Of a stretch of DNA of 64,000 bases, positions 28,179-36,294 are shown in pieces. How positions within the stretch are numbered: position 1 is the stretch's first letter; each line of letters begins with the position of its first letter. The position numbers and the translations under genes were made by a program. Under the pieces are notes generated by a model. It made no database searches. It worked only from the letters and a program-made list of their open reading frames with translations, and was not told where the DNA came from. The DNA is from Bacteroidota bacterium (GTDB lineage Bacteria; Bacteroidota; Bacteroidia; JABDFU01), in assembly GCA_016183775.1 (NCBI GenBank), contig JACPDY010000119.1, positions 22,108-86,107 of the forward strand. Direction: 5' to 3'.

Positions 28179-30134
28179 GTGAATAGATCATCATCTGTAA
28201 TAAAAATTGCACTGGCGGGTAATCCTAATAGTGGCAAATCTACCTTATTCAATGAGCTTACAGGGCTTAATCAAAAAACAGGAAATTTTCCCGGAGTTAC
28301 TGTTGACAAGAAAGTTGGCTATGCAAATCTTTTGAATAAAAGCGGGCTTGTTATACAAGCCAGTTTTATTGATCTGCCTGGCACTTACAGCCTGCAGCCC
28401 CGTTCAATTGATGAAGAAGTGGCTTGTGAAATACTGAAGAATAAAAATCACCCTGATTATCCTGATGTGGTTGTGGTTGTAGTGGATGCCACAAATTTAA
28501 AACGGAATCTCTTTTTAGTCACACAAATAATTGAACTGGAACTTCCGGTAGTTGTTGCATTAAATATGATTGATCTTGCCGGTCATTTGGGTATCTCAGA
28601 CAAAGCAAGTGTACTTGCTGAACGGCTTGGCGTACCCGTTGTTCCAATAAGCGCGAGGAACGAACAGGGGATTAGCGAACTTAAGACGATATTGAGTGGA
28701 TTGATAATGCCATCAACAATAAAATTCGCTCCCGCTAACGAGAATCCTGCTGTTGAAAGCATTGAACGGTATAATGTTATTTCGGCTCTTGTAAATGATA
28801 TTGTTAAAGAAGACAGGCCTGATAATAAAATATCGTTAACACATCGCCTGGATAAACTACTGACACATAGGATATGGGGCTACCTGATATTTTTACTGGT
28901 ATTGTTTTTCATCTTCCAGAGTATATTTTACATCGCCGCTTTCCCGATGCAATGGGGGGAAAAATTATTTATACGTTTTTCAGATTTGGGTCATTTGTAT
29001 TTGCCCAAAGGAGAGCTTTCTGACCTGCTGATCAATGGCGTGCTTTCAGGGTTAAGCGGGGTGGTGATATTTGTTCCCCAAATAGCATTGTTGTTTGGCT
29101 TCATTGCCTTACTTGAAGATACGGGTTATATGGCCCGGGTTAGTTTTATAATGGACAAACTGATGCGCAGGTTTGGTTTGAATGGCCGTTCGGTAATACC
29201 GCTTATAAGCGGTGTAGCCTGTGCGGTTCCTGCTGTTATGGGTACCCGCACCATTAGCAGTTGGAAGGAGCGCCTTGTGACAATTTTAATAACACCACTT
29301 ATGAGTTGTTCGGCCAGGCTGCCTGTTTATACATTGCTTATCAGCCTGATCTTCCCGGCCGGGACAAGTTCAGGTTTTTTTAATGCGCATGGCCTAGTAT
29401 TAATGCTGATGTATCTTATCGGTTTCATGGCGGCAATGGCGGCGGCCTTAGTAATGAAGTTTATTATAAAGACAAAAGAGAAAAGCTATTTTATTATGGA
29501 ACTTCCTGTGTACCGCGCTCCGCGCTGGACGAATGTTGCATATACAATTTATGATAAAGTAAAAGTGTTTTTATTTGATGCAGGTAAAGTAATTGTTGCT
29601 ATTTCAGTAATTCTTTGGGTGCTGTCATCCCACGGGCCATCCGGCAAATTTGCTGAAATTGAAAGCAGGTATAATACAGTGCCAACCAGCGATCTGGCTG
29701 ACAATAATGCGCTCATCGCGGCCCAAAAACTCGAAGCTTCATATGCAGGAATGCTTGGTAAAGCCATAGAGCCGGCCATTGCTCCGTTAGGTTTTGATTG
29801 GAAAATAGGGATCGCATTAATTTCATCATTCGCGGCGCGGGAAGTGTTTGTGGGCACTATGGCGACCATATATAGCGTGGGAGATGCTCAAAATACAATG
29901 TCTATCCGTGAAAAAATGATGATTGAAAAAAATGTGACTACAGGAGAGCCTCTTTACTCAAAGGCAGTAGGACTTTCCTTGATGATATTTTTTGCGTTTG
30001 CAATGCAGTGCATGAGTACCCTTGCTGTAGTAAAACGGGAAACCAAAAGCTGGAAGTGGCCTGTCATCCAGTTTCTTTATATGGGGATAATGGCTTACGG
30101 GGCGAGTTTTGTGGTGTATACTCTTTTTAAGTAA
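28179..30134 (+). CDS. feoB: Ferrous iron permease FeoB
   Basis: A GTPase-permease of 651 residues with a GTG start. G1 is GNPNSGKST (about 13-21), G3 DLPGTYSL, G4 NMID, followed by a short linker and about ten membrane spans with the FeoB core motifs GYMARVSFIMDKLMRRFGL (about 313), GVACAVPAVMGTR and SCSARLPVYTLLI. It takes up Fe(II) into the cytoplasm. At 651 residues it is shorter than E. coli FeoB (773), in line with other Bacteroidota forms. FeoC is absent. Confidence 0.95.
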   Translation: MNRSSSVIKIALAGNPNSGKSTLFNELTGLNQKTGNFPGVTVDKKVGYANLLNKSGLVIQASFIDLPGTYSLQPRSIDEEVACEILKNKNHPDYPDVVVVVVDATNLKRNLFLVTQIIELELPVVVALNMIDLAGHLGISDKASVLAERLGVPVVPISARNEQGISELKTILSGLIMPSTIKFAPANENPAVESIERYNVISALVNDIVKEDRPDNKISLTHRLDKLLTHRIWGYLIFLLVLFFIFQSIFYIAAFPMQWGEKLFIRFSDLGHLYLPKGELSDLLINGVLSGLSGVVIFVPQIALLFGFIALLEDTGYMARVSFIMDKLMRRFGLNGRSVIPLISGVACAVPAVMGTRTISSWKERLVTILITPLMSCSARLPVYTLLISLIFPAGTSSGFFNAHGLVLMLMYLIGFMAAMAAALVMKFIIKTKEKSYFIMELPVYRAPRWTNVAYTIYDKVKVFLFDAGKVIVAISVILWVLSSHGPSGKFAEIESRYNTVPTSDLADNNALIAAQKLEASYAGMLGKAIEPAIAPLGFDWKIGIALISSFAAREVFVGTMATIYSVGDAQNTMSIREKMMIEKNVTTGEPLYSKAVGLSLMIFFAFAMQCMSTLAVVKRETKSWKWPVIQFLYMGIMAYGASFVVYTLFK

Positions 30135-30211
30135 TCTTCCGATATTGTTGTTGACTGTTTGTTGTCAGGCGACGCAACTAACAATCAACATCCGGTTTCA
30201 CACAATTAATT

Positions 30212-30219
30212 TACCTTTG
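30212..30219 (+). promoter_or_regulatory. Possible -7 box of the O-antigen ligase gene
   Basis: TACCTTTG matches TAnnTTTG and lies 18 bases before the start codon. No clear -33 element. Confidence 0.35.
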
Positions 30220-30237
30220 CTGCGTTAGATTAACTGC

Positions 30238-31806
30238 ATGCAACTATTCCATCCTCAAACACACAAGTGGATCTATTTTTTTGGTTTATCTGTTGTTGCT
30301 GTTGGTATGCCTGTGTCCGAATTTTTAATGAGTATAGGACAGTTCATTATTTTGGGAAATTGGCTTCTCGAAGGCGGAATAATTCAAAAAGTGAAATATT
30401 TTTGGAAGAATAAAATGGCAGTGCTTGTGAGTTCTGTAATTCTCATGCACCTATTGGGCCTGTTTTACACCAGCGATTTTGAGTATGCTTTCAAGGATAT
30501 ACGCATAAAGGCGCCACTGCTTGTCTTGCCGTTGCTGATCTCAACCTCTGCGCCCCTTTCAAAGCAATTGTTTAACTGGTTGATGGCGATTTTTGTTGCA
30601 TCAGTTGTGGTGGGTACATTTATCAGTATGGGGGTGTACTGCGGGATGATCTATGCCAAAAATCCGGTGACTGACATTCGCGATATTTCTATTTTTATTT
30701 CGCATATCCGTTTTAGTTTATTGATCTGCCTTTCCATTTTTATTTCAGCATGGTACCTGTATTCTGATCCGTCTATTTTTTCGAAAGTTATACTGGCAGT
30801 TGTGATAACCTGGCTGATCATATTCATGACCATACTTGATTCCCTTACCGGGATTGTTGCGTTGGTATTTGTCACCTTTGCCCTTATGCTCTATTTTATT
30901 TTTACATTAAAGAAATTATTGCCTAGGATTGTAGCTGTTTTTGGAGTTTTAGTTATGGTCACCGGTGTAATCTTATATATTAAACCACTGGTAACTCCGG
31001 GCAAAGACATTCCTCCGATAGAATATTCAAAACTTGAAAAAACTACCGCATCAGGTAATATATATGAGAATGATACGACTAATACTCAAAAGGAAAATGG
31101 GTACCCCGTTTGGATTTATATATGCTGGAAAGAGCTTGAGCAGGCCTGGAATGAGCGATCAACAATAGACTTTAATGGGAAGAACACCAGAGGTGACCTG
31201 GTGCAATACACCCTTGTGCGATACCTGGCTTCAAAGGGACTTAAGAAAGATGCTGCTGCTGTTCGTTCTTTGGGTGACAAAGAGGTGGGTGCAATTGAAA
31301 ATGGCATTGCTAACGTTAATTATCTTGGAAAATCTGCCGTAACAATTCGAATCATGGAAACGTTGTGGGAGTTTGAGGATTATAAAAGAGGAGCCAATAT
31401 TAATGGTCATTCGGCAGTAATGCGGCTGGAGTTCTGGAAAGCAGGCTGGTCTATTGTTAAGAAGCATCCTGTTTTCGGTGTTGGAACAGGCGATATAAAA
31501 AATGTCTATGCGGAACAATACACTGAAATGAATTCACCACTAGATGTACATCATCGGCTGCGTTCGCACAATCAGTATTTGTCAATTGCTGTAGCATTCG
31601 GAATATCCGGGTTGGCGTGGTTTTTAATAACACTTATCTGCCCGTTCATGTGGCATAGAATGTGGAATGATTATTTTTACTTTGTGTTTTTTCTGATCGT
31701 TGTGCTTTCTTTCTTAAACGAAGATACTCTTGAGACCCAGCCGGGAGTTACCTTTTTCGCTTTCTTTAATGCATTGCTTTTGTTTGGAAGAGAGAAGGGC
31801 AATTAA
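30238..31806 (+). CDS. O-antigen ligase/polymerase-like membrane protein
   Basis: A protein of 522 residues with about ten to eleven membrane spans. The C-terminal half carries the large loop and the motif HHRLRSHNQYLSIAVAFGI typical of Wzy_C/WaaL-type enzymes, and a conserved GVGTGDIKNVYAEQY upstream of it. Such enzymes join undecaprenyl-linked glycans to lipid A-core or polymerise them. A long soluble stretch (about 255-390) lies between the spans, longer than in many WaaL proteins. Two glycosyltransferase genes converge on it from the other strand, in keeping with surface glycan synthesis. Ligase versus polymerase cannot be told from sequence. Confidence 0.8.
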   Translation: MQLFHPQTHKWIYFFGLSVVAVGMPVSEFLMSIGQFIILGNWLLEGGIIQKVKYFWKNKMAVLVSSVILMHLLGLFYTSDFEYAFKDIRIKAPLLVLPLLISTSAPLSKQLFNWLMAIFVASVVVGTFISMGVYCGMIYAKNPVTDIRDISIFISHIRFSLLICLSIFISAWYLYSDPSIFSKVILAVVITWLIIFMTILDSLTGIVALVFVTFALMLYFIFTLKKLLPRIVAVFGVLVMVTGVILYIKPLVTPGKDIPPIEYSKLEKTTASGNIYENDTTNTQKENGYPVWIYICWKELEQAWNERSTIDFNGKNTRGDLVQYTLVRYLASKGLKKDAAAVRSLGDKEVGAIENGIANVNYLGKSAVTIRIMETLWEFEDYKRGANINGHSAVMRLEFWKAGWSIVKKHPVFGVGTGDIKNVYAEQYTEMNSPLDVHHRLRSHNQYLSIAVAFGISGLAWFLITLICPFMWHRMWNDYFYFVFFLIVVLSFLNEDTLETQPGVTFFAFFNALLLFGREKGN

Positions 31807-31808
31807 GA

Positions 31809-32900
31809 TTACTTAATCACAATTTCCTTATAAATATCAAGCATCTGCTTACTTATGGCCTCTTTCGAAAATTGCTGTACAAAAGTAGAAGCATTTACAA
31901 TGATTTTTTCTTTAAGCTCCGGTGATTTTATCAGTGAAATAATATTTTCTGCCAGCCGGGTTGCGTCTCCAATGGGAGCAAGTAAGCCTGTTTCGTTATG
32001 TTTCACAAGTTCGGGTATGCCTCCTGTTTGAGCTGCAACAACAGGTGTCCGGGCGGCAAACGATGCCAGCAGGATAGATCCCAGTCCTTCTTTCCTGGAA
32101 GTAAAAAGGAAAATATCCAAGTCGCGTAATACAGCGGAAATATCTAACGCAAAGCCATGAAAAATAATTTTATCATGGAGACCTTTCTGTTTTATAAGTA
32201 ACTCAAGCGGGTTCCTTTCATTTCCTGTTCCGACAAGAATAAACCAGGCCTTTACGTCTTTCTTAATAAGCACTTCGGCTGTATTGATGAATGTGATATG
32301 ATCTTTTTCCGAAGTAAGTGCGGCTATATTTCCGATTATTAATTCGTTTTCACCAATGTTATGTTGTTTGCGAAGCGTCCCTGATCTGCCTCCGCTAAAA
32401 TTATTCAGGTCTACACAGTCGTAAATGGTACAGAGTTTTGACTTGTTGCGGATATCCTCCGATAGTATATTTTTTACCGCTTCGGAAACACAAATTATTG
32501 CTTTTATTTTTTTGTGATTGTATTTATATCTTGAAAACCAATTCCTGCTTATTGGAAATGCCACTTTCCGGCTCAGGACAAGTGGAGTGGGGTTGAAGAA
32601 TATATCAGCAGCCAGCACAGCAAAATTGTGAGCATGCGAATCGTGAATATGGATCAGTTCGATCATATAATTTTGGCAAATATCCTTCACTTGTTTTGCA
32701 GCACGTATCTGATGCAGAAGACCTCTTGAAAAAGTGAGGTGTGTCAGGTGTTTTTTCTTGCAATAGTTGTGAAGAGATGATCCTTCAAGACATAATATCC
32801 ATTGCTGAACATTGTTTTTATATAGCTCATCAACCAGGTAAGCGAGCTGCTGTTCTCCGCCACGCCACTCTGGTTCCGATGAAATGTGCAATACCTTCAT
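31809..32900 (-). CDS. Glycosyltransferase family 4 (GT-B)
   Basis: A protein of 363 residues. The N-terminal SSEPEWRGGEQQLAYLVDEL and the C-terminal GNIAALTSEKDH, FTSRKEGLGSILLASFAARTPVVAAQTGGIPELV and ETGLLAPIGD regions identify a retaining GT4 enzyme using a nucleotide sugar. In the usual E-x7-E motif the first Glu is present (KEGLG), but the second position reads Ala (LLASFA). Its start overlaps the stop of the GT2 gene by 4 bases, so the pair is translationally coupled. A role in lipopolysaccharide core or capsule is inferred from context. Confidence 0.88.
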   Translation of the reverse strand: MKVLHISSEPEWRGGEQQLAYLVDELYKNNVQQWILCLEGSSLHNYCKKKHLTHLTFSRGLLHQIRAAKQVKDICQNYMIELIHIHDSHAHNFAVLAADIFFNPTPLVLSRKVAFPISRNWFSRYKYNHKKIKAIICVSEAVKNILSEDIRNKSKLCTIYDCVDLNNFSGGRSGTLRKQHNIGENELIIGNIAALTSEKDHITFINTAEVLIKKDVKAWFILVGTGNERNPLELLIKQKGLHDKIIFHGFALDISAVLRDLDIFLFTSRKEGLGSILLASFAARTPVVAAQTGGIPELVKHNETGLLAPIGDATRLAENIISLIKSPELKEKIIVNASTFVQQFSKEAISKQMLDIYKEIVIK

Positions 32901-33658
32901 TTGGAGTTATTAAATAGCCTGTTCAGTTTATTGTATTTCTGGTAAGTGGCGATCGCGGAGCTTTTACTTATTACAAAACCATAATACCCGTCTAAAAAAC
33001 CGAGTTTCAGAACGTAGTCACCCAAAAATGCCGCAGCCGGACTCACAAATCGTTTTAAAAGAGATGGTTTCTTCCCGTTTTCGAATAAGGCTTTGGAAGA
33101 TATATCAGTAAAGTAGCCGATCTTATTAAAGTGTTCTTCAACGGTATAATATCCGTAGTGCAAAATATCACCTTTTAAAAATCCTCTTTTGGAATCAGGG
33201 CCGGTCATTTCAAATCTATCGTGCGGGTTCAATCCTCCCCATTTGCCTTTGCGTGAATCCCATAATCGTAATTTACGATCGGGGTACCAGCCGCAATGAT
33301 GGATCCATTTTCCGCAATAATTTGTGAGACGGTTCATGTAATAGCCATCGTGCTTCCAATTATTTTTTAGCTGTGCTATTGATCGTTGAAGTTCAACAGA
33401 TAATGCTTCATCAGCATCTAACGACAGTACATGAGGGTATTTAGCCTGGGTAATGGCCCAATTCTTTTGTTCTATATGTCCTTCAAATGTATGTTGCACA
33501 AAACGTATCCCCCTTGATTTGCATATTTCCGGAGTTTTATCGGTCGAGTAAGAATCAACAACAACAATATCATCCGCTATTTCTTTTACAGAATCAAGGC
33601 AGCGGGCAATGTTGCGTTCTTCGTTATACGTTATTATTACGACTGATAATTGGATCAT
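32897..33658 (-). CDS. Glycosyltransferase family 2 (LPS core type)
   Basis: A protein of 253 residues from the ATG at 33658 (a TTG three codons earlier is possible). GT-A landmarks: SVVIITYNEERNIARCLDSV, DIVVVDSYSTDKT and the metal-binding LSLDADEAL. The later HHCGWYPDRKLRLW and FLGDYVLKLGFLDGYYGFVI are characteristic of the WaaE/KdtX-like LPS core glycosyltransferases. Coupled to the GT4 gene by a 4-base overlap. Confidence 0.9.
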   Translation of the reverse strand: MIQLSVVIITYNEERNIARCLDSVKEIADDIVVVDSYSTDKTPEICKSRGIRFVQHTFEGHIEQKNWAITQAKYPHVLSLDADEALSVELQRSIAQLKNNWKHDGYYMNRLTNYCGKWIHHCGWYPDRKLRLWDSRKGKWGGLNPHDRFEMTGPDSKRGFLKGDILHYGYYTVEEHFNKIGYFTDISSKALFENGKKPSLLKRFVSPAAAFLGDYVLKLGFLDGYYGFVISKSSAIATYQKYNKLNRLFNNSK

Positions 33659-33731
33659 CTTGCACAAATTTAATATTATTTAATCTGCATAGCATCATAT
33701 GGCTATTCCACAAAGGTATCCCTCATGGTTT

Positions 33732-33813
33732 CACGCAAAGACGCAAAGCTTGCAAAGAGAAAACAGGAAACCGCTCCAATTTAAAGCCTTTGCGAGCTTT
33801 GCGCCTTTGCGTG
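33732..33813. repeat. Long imperfect inverted repeat (cgcaaag-type)
   Basis: Two 26-base arms, 33732-33757 and 33788-33813, are reverse complements at 24 of 26 positions; each is built of short CGCAAAG-like units, and a 30-base AT/C-rich centre separates them. This kind of dispersed inverted repeat is seen in intergenic DNA of many Bacteroidota. It lies between the divergent glycosyltransferase and meaB genes. Confidence 0.7.
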
Positions 33814-33857
33814 CAAAATGAAGTTTTGTCTACGGTCTGTCAACACTGCAAATTAAT

Positions 33858-33865
33858 TATCTTTG
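33858..33865 (+). promoter_or_regulatory. Possible -7 box of meaB
   Basis: TATCTTTG, a full match to the Bacteroidota -7 consensus, ends 6 bases before the meaB ATG. Transcription would start at or next to the start codon, so the mRNA may be leaderless. No TTG at the -33 distance. Confidence 0.4.
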
Positions 33866-33871
33866 TTAGTA

Positions 33872-34780
33872 ATGGGTGCGAATATAAAGGAACTCCTTCT
33901 TCAATTACAGCAAGGCGATAAAAAAGCCTTAGCCCGCTGCATCACCATTGTTGAGAATGAGTTGGAAGGCTATGAGGAAATACTCACCTCTTTGCAGGCA
34001 CAAAGGAGCATTCCTATTATCGGTATTACCGGCCCTCCCGGTGCGGGAAAAAGCACACTCATTAATTCTGTTATAAAGCAACTAACTACACAAAACAAAA
34101 AGATTGGTGTAATTGCTATTGACCCGACATCCCCGTTCAATTTTGGCTCTCTGTTAGGTGACAGACTGCGTATGGCTGATCATTTTAATAATGAAAATGT
34201 ATTTATCCGTTCGCTGGCAACACGTGGCTCATTAGGCGGTTTATCGGCTAAAATAATTGAAGTGGTGGATGTAATGAAATGTTTTGATTTCGATTATTTG
34301 TTTGTTGAAACGGTTGGAGTAGGGCAGAGCGAAGTTGAAATTGTAGGCCTTGCCGACCTGACTATACTTGTACTTGTGCCTGAATCAGGGGATGAAGTAC
34401 AAACCATTAAATCGGGGGTAATGGAGATCGCCGATATTTTTGTAGTAAATAAATCCGATCGGGATGGGGCCGGTACTTTCATTAAAAATATTATTACACT
34501 TGTTCACTCACGCCTGGAAAAAGATGAGACAGAGGTGCCCGTAATTAAAGCCGTAGCCACCAGTGATGAAGGGACATCAGAATTAATACAAGCCATTGAC
34601 AAACTTCACAAAGAAAAAGTAAACAGCAAACGCTCGTATTTACTCACCGAAAAAGCCTATCGTCTTATCCAAAATAAACGCATGAAGGATATTCATAAGG
34701 TTGATCTTCAGAAAATGATTGAGGAGACCTCCGGCAAGCCAGGGTTTAATTTGTATGTTTTTGTGAAGGCATTTGGGTGA
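33872..34780 (+). CDS. meaB: Methylmalonyl-CoA mutase-associated GTPase MeaB
   Basis: A G3E-family GTPase of 302 residues that guards and reloads the B12 cofactor of methylmalonyl-CoA mutase. Walker A GPPGAGKST (about 54-62), IAIDPTSPFNFGSLLGDRLRM-type switch region, TVGVGQSEVEIVGLADL and the NKSD base-recognition motif are all present. The ATG at 33872 is chosen over a TTG three codons earlier because it fits the family start. The mutase genes are not in the window, but an acyl-CoA carboxylase beta subunit about 7 kb away would serve the same propionate pathway. Confidence 0.93.
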   Translation: MGANIKELLLQLQQGDKKALARCITIVENELEGYEEILTSLQAQRSIPIIGITGPPGAGKSTLINSVIKQLTTQNKKIGVIAIDPTSPFNFGSLLGDRLRMADHFNNENVFIRSLATRGSLGGLSAKIIEVVDVMKCFDFDYLFVETVGVGQSEVEIVGLADLTILVLVPESGDEVQTIKSGVMEIADIFVVNKSDRDGAGTFIKNIITLVHSRLEKDETEVPVIKAVATSDEGTSELIQAIDKLHKEKVNSKRSYLLTEKAYRLIQNKRMKDIHKVDLQKMIEETSGKPGFNLYVFVKAFG

Positions 34781-34891
34781 GGATAGGATGTAATTAATAA
34801 GAAAACATTGATCATACCGGATTATCTCCCTAATAAAATCATTAGTATAAGCGAGAAGATCGGATGTCTTTTTATTTATTTTCTGATAAGA

Positions 34892-34932
34892 TTGTAAATT
34901 TCAAATTCAATTTGAAATTTACAAGGATGATT
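34892..34932. repeat. Direct repeat copy behind the first DUF4143 ATPase gene
   Basis: A 41-base sequence matching 36126-36166 at 40 of 41 positions, same orientation. Its first 33 bases (34892-34924) form a perfect palindrome with 16-base arms and a single central base. The copy runs into the stop codon of the ATPase gene. Confidence 0.9.
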
Positions 34933-36103
34933 ATTTTAATCCCGGCAGGTGTTTTTTCAGGAAGACACTCAATCCCACAATTTTTACTTTCTCTTTTGTA
35001 GTGTATTCAGTGTCATCAGAAGTGATGATGAAATTGTTCTTGCATTTCAAATCCTTCATAGATTGGTAAAACCCTTTAGTAGGTACAGGGCTTTTGCTGT
35101 GTTTTATTTCAATACAGGCCTTCACTTCTTGGCCGCGTGCGAGAACGAGGTCGCACTCCGCGCCGGCTTGCGTGCGGTAATAAAATGCATCAGTGCGGTT
35201 ATTTTTAGCGTACATAACCTGGCTTATCACATAGCTTTCCCAGGATGCACCGAGGGATGGATGGCTGAGGAGTTCTTTGTTGGTATGTATATTAAGTAAA
35301 AAGTGCAAAATGCCGCTATCGCTTATATACACTTTAGGAGCTTTAACCAATCGCTTGCCAATGTTTACATAAAAAGGAGGCAGCTTATTAATAATAAAAG
35401 CCCCTTGCAGGTAATCGAGGTAGCGTTTAAGGGTTGTGCCGGTAATATCCAGTGAGCGGCCCAGGCTTTCGGCATTAAGTATACCGCTTTGTAAATGTGC
35501 CAGCATTTGCCATAACTTACGCATGGTAACTGTCGAGAATTTTACATCAAACAAAAAAGGCAGATCCCTTTCAATGTAAGTAGTGATGAAAGAATCCATC
35601 CAGTCGTAACGCGAGGCGTTATCATTCAGTAATAAATGCTGTGGGAATCCGCCTCTTAACCAATGCTGCTGCATGGAGATGTTTTTGGGCAGTTCATGCA
35701 AACCAATTGGGTTGAGATGGCTATAGGCAATGCGCCCGGCGAGGCTTTCCGATGCACCTTTAAGCAATTCAGGCGCAGCCGAACCGGAAATGATAAAGCG
35801 TCCCGGTTTACGTTTCTCATCAATAAGTGAACGCAGTAAAGGAAACAATTCAGGCATACGTTGTATTTCATCAATAATAACACAATCGTTCATAAATGCC
35901 GAGAGGTATCCTTCCGCATCACGCTTAACTATATCAAACGTGCTGCTCCTTTCAAGATCGAGGTAGTGAATAGTTTTTTTCTGATTTTTGGCGAGTAGTT
36001 TTACGAGTGTTGTTTTCCCAACCTGCCTTGGCCCCAACACAGCTACTGCAGGAAAAAGTTTCAATTGGCGCTCAATGTTAATCTGAATTTGTCTTTGAAT
36101 CAT
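34931..36103 (-). CDS. AAA-type ATPase with DUF4143 domain (first copy)
   Basis: A protein of 390 residues: N-terminal AAA_14-type ATPase with Walker A GPRQVGKTTLVKLL (about 24-37) and Walker B DCVIIDEIQRMPELFPLL (about 88), SGSAAPELLKG sensor region, then a C-terminal DUF4143 region (about 195-370) with winged-helix and nuclease-like features (AECDLVLARGQEVKACIEIKHS). The family is widespread, patchily distributed and often transferred; its biological role is unsettled. It sits alone between meaB and murF-alr, and is bracketed by matching palindromic repeats, which suggests it came as a unit. Confidence 0.9.
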   Translation of the reverse strand: MIQRQIQINIERQLKLFPAVAVLGPRQVGKTTLVKLLAKNQKKTIHYLDLERSSTFDIVKRDAEGYLSAFMNDCVIIDEIQRMPELFPLLRSLIDEKRKPGRFIISGSAAPELLKGASESLAGRIAYSHLNPIGLHELPKNISMQQHWLRGGFPQHLLLNDNASRYDWMDSFITTYIERDLPFLFDVKFSTVTMRKLWQMLAHLQSGILNAESLGRSLDITGTTLKRYLDYLQGAFIINKLPPFYVNIGKRLVKAPKVYISDSGILHFLLNIHTNKELLSHPSLGASWESYVISQVMYAKNNRTDAFYYRTQAGAECDLVLARGQEVKACIEIKHSKSPVPTKGFYQSMKDLKCKNNFIITSDDTEYTTKEKVKIVGLSVFLKKHLPGLK

Positions 36104-36112
36104 ATTTCAAAG

Positions 36113-36171
36113 ATACAAATCATCCTTGTAAATTTCAAATTAAATTTGAAATTTACAAGGATGATTTGTAT
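36113..36171. repeat. Perfect 59-bp palindrome before the first DUF4143 ATPase gene
   Basis: Two 29-base arms pair without a mismatch around a single A at 36142. The palindrome ends 9 bases before the ATPase start codon, where an operator would be expected. It contains the 41-base direct repeat found again at the 3' end of the gene. There is no T-run, so it is not an ordinary terminator. Confidence 0.95.
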
Positions 36172-36294
36172 GAGTGATATATGCTGTTTTTAGCCCTTCG
36201 GGCTTAGTAAAACGATGTTGGAGGTTTGCTGTTCCAATGATTAACGGGCAGCTTGAAAATAAGTATCTATTTCGGCAAAGGCAGTGAGGCGAGG

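Noticed and set aside
30143..30190. Inverted repeat between feoB and the O-antigen ligase gene as a terminator
   Set aside because: The arms pair poorly and no T-run follows; recorded only as weak symmetry.
33487..33921. Plus-strand frame of 144 codons running through the glycosyltransferase start and the inverted repeat
   Set aside because: It overlaps a real gene and the repeat, and has no recognisable domain; meaB is the true gene at its end.
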